DNA of 64,000 nucleotides from Mesobacillus maritimus (GCF_023715205.1 NZ_JAMBNR010000006.1:186001-250000); one strand, 5' to 3'; counted from the first letter of the stretch, positions 16,745 to 24,846 are shown. Program-made: numbers and translations. The notes: generated by a model not told the origin, from the sequence alone.

Positions 16745-17647
16745 ATGAAGATTAGGATGTCTTTTTTGTTTGCACTTGTAATAGGACTCTCTTTCATTTT
16801 GGGCGCCAATTCAATGCATGCAGGGGAACATACAAGTACTGAGAAAGAGAAAAACCCAAAGGTTGAACATAGTGAGAAAAAGAAACATGACTCAGAATTT
16901 ATCAAAAAACGAGCAAGTGAACTTGGGATTGAATCGGAGGGAAAAGACTCTAGTACACTTGTTAGAGAAATTAAAGGAGAAATGGTCACTAGGCTTGCAG
17001 AATCATTAGGGGTGGAGACAAAAGGAAAAGAAACTGACCAGTTGCTCCAGGAAATCCATGAAAGGCATATTAAAAGCCAAGCGAAAATTTTAGGGGTTTC
17101 GACAAAGGGAAAGGAAATCGATGCAATTAAGGGTGAGGTCCATAAAGAGCTGGTTTTTAAAAAAGCAAAGGAGTTAGGCATCCCTACTGAAGATAGGGAG
17201 CTCGAAGGTCTAGAAAAAGAAATATACGAGACCAAAGTGAAACTGGAGGGAAAAAAACTTGGTCTATCAACGGACGAGAGAGACGTTAAAGAGCTAGCAC
17301 ATGAAGTTTTCAAGAAAAAATTAGCAAAAGAAGCTGGCATACTAGGGGTCAGTACCGAGGGCAAAGACACCCATCAATTAATATATGAGGTTAAGCAGGC
17401 AAGGATAAAAAAATTAGCAAAAGAATATGGGATTCAAGAGGAAGGCAAAGACTACTTCGAATTCACGAATCAAGTTCGCGAAACGCAAATTTTAATGAGA
17501 GCAAAGGAGCTTGGGATTGAAACAACAAATCGAAATATTTTAGATATCATGAATGAATTATATATTAACCATGAGAATAAAATAGAAGATTTAAAACTAC
17601 ATCCTATTATGCCAAGACAATTTCATGGTCACCAAAATAAAAATTAA
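16745..17647 (+). CDS. Secreted protein with eight 28-residue helical repeats
   Basis: I do not recognise a named family. After a signal peptide (residues 1-26, SFLFALVIGLSFILGANSMHA) and a Lys/Glu-rich linker, residues 60-273 are eight consecutive repeats of exactly 28 residues, beginning at 60, 88, 116, 144, 172, 200, 228 and 256. The consensus is LG(I/V)xTxGK(E/D)xxxLxxE(I/V)xxxxxxxxAKx. The LGI-x3-GK-x5-L-x2-E core resembles SAP- or HeH-like two-helix units, but this is only a resemblance. The protein is highly charged and ends in a His/Asn-rich tail. ATG 16745 is chosen over ATG 16739, which touches the AAGGAGG. Confidence 0.75.
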   Translation: MKIRMSFLFALVIGLSFILGANSMHAGEHTSTEKEKNPKVEHSEKKKHDSEFIKKRASELGIESEGKDSSTLVREIKGEMVTRLAESLGVETKGKETDQLLQEIHERHIKSQAKILGVSTKGKEIDAIKGEVHKELVFKKAKELGIPTEDRELEGLEKEIYETKVKLEGKKLGLSTDERDVKELAHEVFKKKLAKEAGILGVSTEGKDTHQLIYEVKQARIKKLAKEYGIQEEGKDYFEFTNQVRETQILMRAKELGIETTNRNILDIMNELYINHENKIEDLKLHPIMPRQFHGHQNKN

Positions 17648-17660
17648 TTAGAGATCCAGT

Positions 17661-17690
17661 AAACATCCTCGGCATTGGCGAGGATGTTTG
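17661..17690 (+). terminator. Terminator of the 28-residue-repeat gene
   Basis: AACATCCTCG pairs with CGAGGATGTT around a short loop, followed by TGTTAT. Confidence 0.7.
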
Positions 17691-17754
17691 TTATATAAGT
17701 AGAGAATATAATTAACGTAAAAAAATATAATTTGTTGTTTTCACAAAATAGACA

Positions 17755-17784
17755 TTGACAAATGACATTGAAAATCATTATCAT
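17755..17784 (+). promoter_or_regulatory. Promoter with Fur box
   Basis: TTGACA (17755-17760) is followed by TGAAAATCATTATCA (17769-17783), a 7-1-7 Fur box with one mismatch to TGATAAT-N-ATTATCA. The box would cover the -10 region, so the downstream siderophore-binding gene is expected to be repressed when iron is plentiful. Confidence 0.75.
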
Positions 17785-17831
17785 TTAGTTATAACGAAAA
17801 TAAATAACAAAACTATGAGGTGGGAAACCTG

Positions 17832-18785
17832 ATGAAGAAAAAACTGCAATTTTTATTTTTAATTCTATTTGTAGCCATTTTTGCTGCAGCATGTGGAACA
17901 GAATCAGAGAGCGATAACAGCGGTTCCGATAAAGAAGCTGAAGCAGAAACAATAACGGTTACTCATGAGCTTGGTGAAACAGAGGTTAAGAAAAACCCAG
18001 AAAAAGTGGTTGTATTTGATTATGGTGTACTAGATTCTTTGGATAAGCTTGGGGTTGAAGTAACAGGATTACCTAAACAGTCTTTACCAGGATATCTTGA
18101 AAAATATAATGATGAGAAATATGAAAACCTAGGTGGTCTAAAAGAGCCAGATTTTGAGAAAATTAATGAGGTAGGTCCAGACTTAATCATTATTTCTGGA
18201 AGACAACAAGATTCTTATGAGGAATTAAGCGAGATTGCCCCAACTATTTACATGGCAATCGATACGACTAGATACATGGAATCTTATGAAGAAAATGCTA
18301 TGTTATTGGGAGAAATCTTCGGAAAAGAAGCAGAAGTGGAAGCTGAGCTTGCAAAAGTAAAAGAAGACATTCAGGCACTTAATGAAAAGGCAAAGGCTAG
18401 TGGAAAGAACGGCTTGATTATCCTTGCGAATGAAGGAAACATCAGTGCTTATGGACCTGGATCGAGATTTGGTTTGTTACACGACGTATTTGGTGTTACT
18501 CCAGTTGATGAGAAAATTGAAGCTTCAACACACGGTCAGAATGTCTCTTTTGAGTATCTTGTGGAAAAAGACCCGGATTACTTATTCATCGTTGACCGCG
18601 GGTCTGTTGTTGAAGGTGGAGAATCTTCAGCAAAATCAATTGTTGAAAACAAACTTGTAGAAAATATTAAGGCTGTTCAAAATGATCAAGTAGTTTATTT
18701 GAATGCGGATTACTGGTATTTATCAGGTGGCGGACTTACATCCGTTGCAGCGATGGTAGAGGAAATTCAAACAGCTCTTGAATAA
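17832..18785 (+). CDS. Iron-siderophore ABC transporter substrate-binding lipoprotein (YclQ/FatB-like)
   Basis: The 317-residue precursor has a lipoprotein signal ending FAAACG, so Cys becomes lipidated and the protein sits on the outer face of the membrane. The mature part is a cluster-III (helical backbone, FecB/BtuF type) binding protein: VVVFDYGVLDSLDKLGV, PDLIIISGRQQDSYEEL, FGLLHDVFGVTP, SFEYLVEKDPDYLFIVDRG. It resembles the petrobactin/catechol siderophore binder YclQ. It is controlled by a Fur box, but no permease or ATPase gene is next to it, so it must share a transporter encoded elsewhere. Start ATG 17832 has GAGGTGG upstream. Confidence 0.88.
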   Translation: MKKKLQFLFLILFVAIFAAACGTESESDNSGSDKEAEAETITVTHELGETEVKKNPEKVVVFDYGVLDSLDKLGVEVTGLPKQSLPGYLEKYNDEKYENLGGLKEPDFEKINEVGPDLIIISGRQQDSYEELSEIAPTIYMAIDTTRYMESYEENAMLLGEIFGKEAEVEAELAKVKEDIQALNEKAKASGKNGLIILANEGNISAYGPGSRFGLLHDVFGVTPVDEKIEASTHGQNVSFEYLVEKDPDYLFIVDRGSVVEGGESSAKSIVENKLVENIKAVQNDQVVYLNADYWYLSGGGLTSVAAMVEEIQTALE

Positions 18786-18791
18786 TTCTAG

Positions 18792-18831
18792 AAAAAAGGT
18801 TTATGACGAATTAAGTCATAAACCTTTTTTC
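18792..18831 (+). terminator. Terminator of the siderophore-binding gene
   Basis: AAAAAAGGTTTATGAC pairs perfectly with GTCATAAACCTTTTTT. Confidence 0.9.
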
Positions 18832-18834
18832 TTA

Positions 18835-18970
18835 TCTCAGTTGGAGAGCTCCAGTCCATACGCCGTTGAGCAGGGCCCTTACGCTTTTCAAGAGTGTCTA
18901 GCTCCAGCGGCTAACTCCTCGGGATGGCTTATGCCTGTCGGAGTTGAGCAAGCCGCTTCCGTTTTTCTAT
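18835..18970. repeat. Two degenerate copies of a Bacillus intergenic palindromic repeat
   Basis: TGTCTAGCTCCAGCGGCTAA (18896-18915) begins a structured repeat of a kind I have often seen in Bacillus intergenic regions. The second copy folds as GCGGCT-AACTCC (18907-18918) with GGAGTT-gagca-AGCCGC (18940-18956). A more degraded copy (GAGCTCCAGTCCATACGCCGTTGAGC) precedes it from about 18845. It separates two convergent transcription units. Confidence 0.55.
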
Positions 18971-18971
18971 T

Positions 18972-19088
18972 TTAAGACACGATGGATTTTATTGCTTTTA
19001 GTTTTAATCCACAATTACAGAGAATGCTGTGTTTTAATTGTTTGATTTCTGTTTGACATTTTGGGCAAATTTGTTTTTCACGGGTCAC
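18972..19088 (-). CDS. 38-residue zinc-ribbon miniprotein behind the PerR-like gene
   Basis: A short frame 20 bases downstream of the PerR-like stop encodes a 38-residue protein with CPKC near its start and CNCG in the middle, so it could fold as a small zinc ribbon. The GTG start at 19086-19088 has AAAGGGTG at a good distance; a GTG three codons upstream overlaps that site. The spacing suggests a two-gene operon with the PerR-like regulator. Function is unknown; a metal- or redox-linked role is only suggested by the cysteines and the neighbour. Confidence 0.5.
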   Translation of the reverse strand: MTREKQICPKCQTEIKQLKHSILCNCGLKLKAIKSIVS

Positions 19089-19108
19089 AAAGTTCACCCT
19101 TTCGTTGT

Positions 19109-19558
19109 TTATTTGTTAGTAGCGACTGCTTTTGAATCATTTTTTTTATTTTGGCAGGATGAACAGACTCCATAAACTTCAAAATGATGATGGTGTATAT
19201 CATAGTTGGTTAGTTTTGAGGCAATTTGTTCAACCTCTATTAAATCCGGATATTTAAAATCGACTATTTTCCCGCATGCTTCGCATATTACATGATAATG
19301 TTTGGAATGGTTAAATTCGTACTTACTTAACCCATTTCCATAAGGTAATTCATTTAGAATTCCAAGCTTCACGAACAATTTAAGATTGTTGTATATGGTT
19401 GTTAAACTCGTAAAAGAAATTGATTGATGGATATCTTCAGCTGTTGGATGTCCATCTAAGGATAAAATGGTTTCTAAGATTAACAATCTTTGTGGGGTAA
19501 TGCGAAGGCCGCGTTCTTTTAAATAGGGGATTAATTCCATGGTTTTAGTATCGTCCAA
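19109..19558 (-). CDS. PerR-like regulator (Fur family) with altered metal site
   Basis: The protein follows PerR closely: RITPQR helix, HPTAEDI, TTIYNNLKLF recognition helix, HYHVICEACGKIVDF, HHFEVYGVCSSC. Both structural zinc CxxC pairs are present. Numbering from ATG 19567, regulatory ligands are His40, His90, His92 and Asp103 (PerR His37, His91, His93, Asp104), but the fifth ligand, PerR Asp85, is Glu84 here. That change could alter metal choice or peroxide sensing. I prefer TTG 19558 as start because AAAGGG directly abuts ATG 19567. A paralogue of PerR rather than the main copy is likely, since the N-terminus is shorter and divergent. Confidence 0.8.
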   Translation of the reverse strand: MDDTKTMELIPYLKERGLRITPQRLLILETILSLDGHPTAEDIHQSISFTSLTTIYNNLKLFVKLGILNELPYGNGLSKYEFNHSKHYHVICEACGKIVDFKYPDLIEVEQIASKLTNYDIHHHHFEVYGVCSSCQNKKNDSKAVATNK

Positions 19559-19746
19559 GATAACCATCCCTTTATTGTTTTTTTAGGGAGGCAAAAGAAT
19601 AGCCGTGATAAGGATTATCGATTAAATAGTTGAGAATAAAATTTTTATTGAGAATAAAAAGTGCGGATTCTTTTGCCTAGCCTTTATATTATTAATAATA
19701 TTGTTAAGTTAATGATATCACACTCTAAATAAAAATCAATACTAAA

Positions 19747-19761
19747 TTATAATTATTATAA
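19747..19761. promoter_or_regulatory. Perfect Per box
   Basis: TTATAATTATTATAA is identical to the PerR-box consensus TTATAAT-N-ATTATAA. It lies in the divergent region between the PerR-like gene (start near 19558) and aroK (start 19828). A looser palindrome, TATTATTAATAATA, lies at 19687-19700, closer to the regulator. Confidence 0.7.
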
Positions 19762-19827
19762 ACAAATAGCGAGTTTACGTTGGAAATGTTTTCATCTATA
19801 ATGCTGATAAGAGGAGGGAGCAGACTG

Positions 19828-20373
19828 GTGAACCAACAGATACCATTAAAGGAAAAAAGCATCGTATTTATCGGTTTTATGGGTGTCGGAAAGACTACCA
19901 TTGGAAAATTAGTAGCTAAGAAGCTTTATCGTGATTTTATTGATATAGATGAGGAAATTGAAAAAGAGTTTCAAATGCCAGTTTCTCAAATATTTAATGA
20001 AATTGGAGAGAGCGCTTTTCGCCAAAAAGAAAAAGATATAATCATTAATATGTGTAGGAAGAGACTTCAGGTTATCTCTGTAGGAGGAGGTGCATTTCTC
20101 CAAGAAGAGGTCCAAAAAGAATGCTTGTCTTCATGCATCGTGTTTTTTCTCGATCTTTCATGGGAGTCATGGAAAGAACGTATTAGCATGATTATTGACA
20201 GTAGACCTGTTTTGCAGGGAAAAACGATTGAGGAAATAGAGGAACTTTTTTATAAAAGGCAAAAAATATATTCAAACCACCATTCAAAGGTACATACGGA
20301 TCATCAGGAAATTGAAGAAATAGCTGATTATATTGTGGAATCTTTGAAGTTAGCTTGGGAATTGTACGGTTGA
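19828..20373 (+). CDS. aroK: Shikimate kinase
   Basis: The 181-residue protein phosphorylates shikimate in aromatic amino acid synthesis. Its P-loop reads GFMGVGKTT, the shikimate-binding DIDEEIE and FRQKEKDII follow, the GGGAFL motif is near residue 85, and the lid region holds DSRPVL. GTG 19828 is chosen because GAGGAGG lies about ten bases upstream. The frame stays open upstream to 19780 but without a ribosome binding site. aroD follows 58 bases later, so the two shikimate-pathway genes probably form an operon. A perfect Per box lies 67 bases upstream. Confidence 0.9.
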   Translation: MNQQIPLKEKSIVFIGFMGVGKTTIGKLVAKKLYRDFIDIDEEIEKEFQMPVSQIFNEIGESAFRQKEKDIIINMCRKRLQVISVGGGAFLQEEVQKECLSSCIVFFLDLSWESWKERISMIIDSRPVLQGKTIEEIEELFYKRQKIYSNHHSKVHTDHQEIEEIADYIVESLKLAWELYG

Positions 20374-20431
20374 GGATTCTGTTAAAAGTAATCCCTTAAT
20401 CTATTTAAAGTCAAAGGTTTGGTGAATAAGC

Positions 20432-21196
20432 ATGAAGAAAACGTTGGCTGTGAAAGGAATAACAATTGGGGAAGGTCGACCAAAGGTTTGTGTCCCTATG
20501 ATTGGAAGTACATATGAAGAACTAATGAAAGAAGCGGAACGCTTAAGTACATTAGACATAGATCTAGTAGAGTGGCGTGTAGACTTTTTTGAATCAGTAA
20601 ATGACATTGAGCAAGTAATACAAACGTTGACAAAATTGCGTTCTATTTTGGCTGAAGTTCCTGTCATTTTCACCTTTCGAACGGCTAGAGAAGGTGGCGA
20701 AAGGGAAATAGCTGAAGATGAATATTCTATCCTGTATGAAGCCATTATGGATTCTGGCTTAGTAGATATTGTTGATATAGAGTTGTTTTTAATAGAGGAC
20801 CAGGTAAAGGAATTAATTGAATTTGCTCATGCTAGGTCAATCTATGTCATTTTGTCCAATCATGACTTTGAGAAAACTCCTACGAAAACGGAAATCATTA
20901 CTAGATTACAAAAAGCACAAGAATTAGGGGCTGACATACCAAAAATCGCGGTAATGCCTATACAGACAGCTGATGTTTTGACTCTTTTAGAGGCATCCTT
21001 GGAAATGGTGGAACAGTATGCCGATAGACCAATTATTACGATGTCTATGTCAGGTATAGGAATGATTAGTCGTTTAGTAGGGGAAACATTTGGCTCGGCC
21101 ATCACTTTCGGTACTACTGGGAAAGAATCTGCTCCAGGCCAAATTGCTGTAGAACATCTAAGAACTTTTCTTGATGTACTCCATAAGGGGTTATAA
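20432..21196 (+). CDS. aroD: 3-Dehydroquinate dehydratase, type I
   Basis: The 254-residue enzyme converts 3-dehydroquinate to 3-dehydroshikimate by Schiff-base chemistry. Visible signatures are DLVEWRVDFF near residue 45, VIFTFRTAREGGE near 80, the catalytic His in ILSNHDFEKTP near 145, the Schiff-base Lys in PKIAVMP near 172, and FGTTGKESAPGQI near 228. Length is normal for the type I family. It lies behind aroK. The ribosome binding site is weak (AAAGGTTTGGTG). Confidence 0.95.
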   Translation: MKKTLAVKGITIGEGRPKVCVPMIGSTYEELMKEAERLSTLDIDLVEWRVDFFESVNDIEQVIQTLTKLRSILAEVPVIFTFRTAREGGEREIAEDEYSILYEAIMDSGLVDIVDIELFLIEDQVKELIEFAHARSIYVILSNHDFEKTPTKTEIITRLQKAQELGADIPKIAVMPIQTADVLTLLEASLEMVEQYADRPIITMSMSGIGMISRLVGETFGSAITFGTTGKESAPGQIAVEHLRTFLDVLHKGL

Positions 21197-21200
21197 TTTA

Positions 21201-21386
21201 AGGCTCTTTTCTCGAACTTGGTTGCTTTTCAAGATGAAATGAAGAGAAATCACTTTGTTTTCACTGGAAAAGCCTTTTTTAGATTAGGAGAAAAAGGCCA
21301 GCAGAATTAGTACAAACACACAAAATGGCTGATTCTCCGTTAAAATCGGCTTTAAGATTTTAACAACAATCGTTACGAAAACAGCT
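21201..21386 (+). repeat. Dispersed intergenic element, copy R3
   Basis: It opens AGGCTCTTTTCTCGAACTTG and ends TTTTAACAACAATCGTTACGAAAACAGCT. Its middle (GAGAAAAAGGCCAGC, CACAAAATGGCTGA) matches copy R10 better than the R1/R2 type, so there are at least two subfamilies. Confidence 0.85.
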
Positions 21387-21527
21387 AATTAAATAAAGAA
21401 TTGTACTAATTTACTGTACTTTCAGGCTGTCGAAAATCGACAGACTCTTACTTTTCGACTTAACAATTTACAGCGCTAAGTTGCCATAATTTTAATAAAA
21501 GTTAGTTAGTCTAGGGAATGCAGAGAA

Positions 21528-21570
21528 AATCTTTTATAAAATTGCCGAGAAAAATAGCTTTCTCGGCAAT
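21528..21570 (-). terminator. Terminator of yfkAB
   Basis: ATTGCCGAGAAA and TTTCTCGGCAAT form a perfect 12-bp stem; on the minus strand it is followed by TTTATAAAAGATTTT. Confidence 0.75.
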
Positions 21571-21602
21571 CTTGCGGTCCTTTTTCACTTACTCTTTTTG
21601 CG

Positions 21603-22727
21603 TTAGGCTTGTATTTTGGCACGCTGTTTACGGAAGTCAGTTGTCTGATAATACGTATCTTTTACGAGGACATTTGGACCAAGGCATTTTACTTCCGGGC
21701 AATGACAACTAAGCGATTTTGCTAGGGACGTTCTGCTCCATGATTCATAAATATCCTCAAGGCGATGTGTTTGAATATTCCCAAGTGGTGGGGTATCCCC
21801 GAAATCTGTTACAATGACATCCCCTGTGAAAATATTGATGTTTAATCTTGAGCGGCCATCGGGATCATTTCGAATGGTTACATTTTTTTCAGTATATAAA
21901 CGTTTTAAAAGTGCTAAATCTTCCGGATTTCCACTACAAGCATAAAATGGCAATGTTCCAAACAGCATCCAAATATCTGGATTACGGATAGTTAACAAAT
22001 GATTGATCGCCGTTCGAATCTCATCAAGTGTTAGAGATTGTAGGGATGAAGCAAAATCTGAAGGATACATCGGATGAATTTCATGTCGCTTACAGCCCAT
22101 TTCTTCTGTTATTTGCTTATGAATCTTTTCTAAGTATGGAAATGTTCGTTTATTGAGCATCGTTTCTGCGGAGACAAGAACATTGCTTTTAGATATTGCT
22201 TTACTATTGTCAATCATTCGCTTAAATAACGACTCGCGTTGTTGAATGGATGGTTTTCTCTTCATCATTGCAAAACCTGCTTCGATAAACTCATCTTCCG
22301 TTCCCCAATTATGAGAGATATGAAGTACATCTAAATACGGAAGAATCTGTTCATATCGCTCAATATCAAGGGTTAGATTTGAGTTAATCTGCGTATATAC
22401 TCCTCGTTCGTGTGCATATTTAAGCAGCGGAAGGACATATGTTTTTAGAGAAGATAAAGATAGCATGGGTTCTCCACCTGTTATGCTTAGGGAACGGAGT
22501 GTCGGAATTTCCTCTAATCGATCAAGTAACAGTTTTAAAGGTAAAGCATCAGGGTCTTTAGGGCTCAATGTATAACCAACTGCACAATGTTCGCAGCGCA
22601 TATTACATAAGTTAGTTGTCGTTACTTCAATGTTTGATAGAGTAGGTTTATGATACTGCTCCATATCCATGTATGCTTCCCAAGGGTCAAAGGTGGGACT
22701 CATTGATTTTTTTATTGATAGTGCCAA
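21603..22727 (-). CDS. yfkAB: Radical SAM/CxCxxxxC motif protein YfkAB
   Basis: The 374-residue protein binds a [4Fe-4S] cluster and S-adenosylmethionine through CNMRCEHC near residue 42, with the SITGGEP strand near 81. Near the C-terminus CHCPEVKC provides the CxCxxxxC motif that defines the YfkAB group and may hold a second cluster. The substrate of YfkAB is not known. The TTG start has AAAGGAGTG nine bases upstream. It stands alone between two intergenic regions and has its own terminator. Confidence 0.92.
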   Translation of the reverse strand: MALSIKKSMSPTFDPWEAYMDMEQYHKPTLSNIEVTTTNLCNMRCEHCAVGYTLSPKDPDALPLKLLLDRLEEIPTLRSLSITGGEPMLSLSSLKTYVLPLLKYAHERGVYTQINSNLTLDIERYEQILPYLDVLHISHNWGTEDEFIEAGFAMMKRKPSIQQRESLFKRMIDNSKAISKSNVLVSAETMLNKRTFPYLEKIHKQITEEMGCKRHEIHPMYPSDFASSLQSLTLDEIRTAINHLLTIRNPDIWMLFGTLPFYACSGNPEDLALLKRLYTEKNVTIRNDPDGRSRLNINIFTGDVIVTDFGDTPPLGNIQTHRLEDIYESWSRTSLAKSLSCHCPEVKCLGPNVLVKDTYYQTTDFRKQRAKIQA

Positions 22728-22956
22728 ACAAGAACACTCCTTTTAATTTTTAATCCAGAATGAAACAAAGAATAAGATTGGTTTTGCTCACTTTATTTAA
22801 CCACTTTTTTCAATGATGTAAAGAAAATATTCTCATATTCTATCAAAAGGGTATAAATGGACAGCACAAGATGAAGACTGTAAACTTATCTTGGAAATGA
22901 TTCAAAAAATACATAAAGACTACTATACATCATTCTATACTTTAGGGGGTTACAAA

Positions 22957-23979
22957 ATGAGTGATTCTTCCAATTCAAATATTAGTGTAGGTGGTCTTAA
23001 GTTCGGCTGGAACCTAAGTCAGGGGCAGTTTCTATTCGAAGAGGAAGATGCCGTCCTTTTTTGGATTTCTTCAGCGATGAAAACATTTTTTGATACGATT
23101 GAAGAGATTTCTGGGGAGGAAGCCACAAACTTAGTGCTTGAAACGACAGGTTTCCGTCAAGGGTTGGTTGTCGGAGAGTATTTCAAAGGAAAGAATATTC
23201 GTTTAACAGAAGTTTTAGACTTGATTCCAAACACTTATGCATCTGCCGGATGGGGTTCATGTTTTATTAAGGAAGTTGATGAACCAAAACGAATGCTTCA
23301 AGTTGAATTAAGGAATAGTTGGGAATACAAAATCAATAAGGCGCAAGGAAAAAAAACAGCCGGAAAGTTCTTACCTGCACACTATGCTGGGATTCTTTCG
23401 GGTTTATTTGGTGAGAATATTTGGTTTCGTATTATAAGCAGTCAGTTGGAAGGGAACGAAAACGATACAATTGAATACTTTCCATCAGATATGACGGTTA
23501 CGAAAAATATTCATAAAGCAATTCGACTAAAAGAATCTAATGAAATTTGTCGTCTTGAAAGGATGGTTGAAAAGAAAACGAGTGAACTCAAAAGTTTGGT
23601 TAGAGAATTATCTTCTCCAATTATTCCTGTATTAGAAGGAATTGTAGTGGTGCCCTTAGTTGGTCGATATGATAACAGTCGGTCCGATGATATGATTGAA
23701 AAGACACTTAACAGTTTACCAAAGCATCAAGCACGTTATTTAATTGTGGATCTGACAGCATTACATATTGATGAAGAGAATTATACTGCCCATATGATTG
23801 AAAAGCTAGGAGCAGCTTCCACGTTAATTGGTACGAAAATGATTCTTGTAGGTATTTCAGCTGAATTAAGTGTATTAATGACCCAATCAGGATTTAACTT
23901 TGCAGGTTATCAGTGTTTTCAAACTTTGCAGCATGGAATCTATCATGCATTAGCTCAAGATGGCCATCAAATTATATAA
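22957..23979 (+). CDS. V4R-like sensor plus degenerate STAS domain protein
   Basis: The 340-residue protein has an N-terminal region (about 15-190) resembling V4R/XylR-type small-molecule sensor domains: GLKFGWNLSQGQF, EEATNLVLETTGFRQG, ASAGWGSCFIKEV, PAHYAGILSGLFGENIWFR. A linker leads to a STAS domain at about 215-335, as in RsbR stressosome proteins. In RsbR two threonines in STAS are phosphorylated; here the matching positions are Asn275 (or Glu, depending on gap placement) and Leu307, so it cannot be controlled that way. ATG 22957 follows AGGGGG. The next gene encodes an RsbR-like protein with both threonines. The V4R assignment is by eye. Confidence 0.65.
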   Translation: MSDSSNSNISVGGLKFGWNLSQGQFLFEEEDAVLFWISSAMKTFFDTIEEISGEEATNLVLETTGFRQGLVVGEYFKGKNIRLTEVLDLIPNTYASAGWGSCFIKEVDEPKRMLQVELRNSWEYKINKAQGKKTAGKFLPAHYAGILSGLFGENIWFRIISSQLEGNENDTIEYFPSDMTVTKNIHKAIRLKESNEICRLERMVEKKTSELKSLVRELSSPIIPVLEGIVVVPLVGRYDNSRSDDMIEKTLNSLPKHQARYLIVDLTALHIDEENYTAHMIEKLGAASTLIGTKMILVGISAELSVLMTQSGFNFAGYQCFQTLQHGIYHALAQDGHQII

Positions 23980-24003
23980 GACTAATCTAAGGGAGGGGAG
24001 ATT

Positions 24004-24846
24004 ATGCATAGAAACCAGGATTTATATCAGTTTCTTTTAAAGAGAACCAAGGATTTGACAGAAAATTGGTATGAGAATCTAGATAAAAATGACCCCACAG
24101 GTATTTATGCCTCAACTAACCCAGCGGTCATTACTCGAGTGAAGGATCAGAATAATGAATTTCATAAGCACTTTATTGAAATTTTCACGAAAGAACAGAA
24201 CGTGTTTACGGTAGAATTTAATCAATGGATTCATGGGGTTGCGAGTGATCAACAACATTTAGAAACTCCGTTGCACTATATTATTCGTGAATTTATGAGA
24301 ACGAGAAGCCAATACTTAGAGCTAATAGATGTATTTAGACAAGAGTTCCCCGACAAAGTTGCTGAAGGTCAAATAAAGCGATGGAGAACAATTATCATTG
24401 AAACGATTGATGAAGTGATTATAAAATTCACAGAAGAAACTCATAAATACGCCAATTATCAATTACAAGCTCAACAGGAAATGATCAATGAGCTTAGTTC
24501 ACCAGTTATATCTATTTCGGATAAAATTGCCCTTTTACCGTTGGTTGGTGATATTGACACAAAAAGAGCTAAAATCGTGATAGAAAATACTTTGTCCCAA
24601 TGTGCAGAAAGAAGAGTAGAACACCTTTGCATTGATTTATCTGGTGTGGTCATAATTGATACGATGGTAGCGCAACAGCTTTTTCAGTTGATTAATGCAT
24701 TAAAGCTAATTGGAGTAAAAACAACACTTTCTGGGATTCGGCCGGAAATTGCTTCAACAGCCGTTAAGCTTGGTTTGTCGATGGAAAATATCGATACGAA
24801 AGCAACCCTTGCACAAGCTTTAGAACTAAACTTTATAAAGAATTAA
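24004..24846 (+). CDS. RsbR-type stressosome protein (STAS)
   Basis: The 280-residue protein has the RsbR layout: a helical N-terminal sensor of non-heme-globin type (about 1-155) and a C-terminal STAS domain. The two phospho-acceptor threonines are present: Thr220 in VVIIDTMVAQQL and Thr252 in GIRPEIASTAVKLGL. RsbR proteins build the stressosome with RsbS and release RsbT to start the sigma-B pathway. It lies 24 bases after the V4R-STAS gene, likely in one operon, and shares the SSPVI(S/P) linker motif with it. No rsbS or rsbT is nearby. AGGGAGGGG precedes the start. Confidence 0.85.
   Translation: MHRNQDLYQFLLKRTKDLTENWYENLDKNDPTGIYASTNPAVITRVKDQNNEFHKHFIEIFTKEQNVFTVEFNQWIHGVASDQQHLETPLHYIIREFMRTRSQYLELIDVFRQEFPDKVAEGQIKRWRTIIIETIDEVIIKFTEETHKYANYQLQAQQEMINELSSPVISISDKIALLPLVGDIDTKRAKIVIENTLSQCAERRVEHLCIDLSGVVIIDTMVAQQLFQLINALKLIGVKTTLSGIRPEIASTAVKLGLSMENIDTKATLAQALELNFIKN

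Noticed and set aside
16666-17370. 234-residue minus-strand frame opposite the 28-residue-repeat gene
   Set aside because: Its Ser/Leu/Phe-rich composition and internal periodicity mirror the repeats on the plus strand; no ribosome binding site or recognisable domain.
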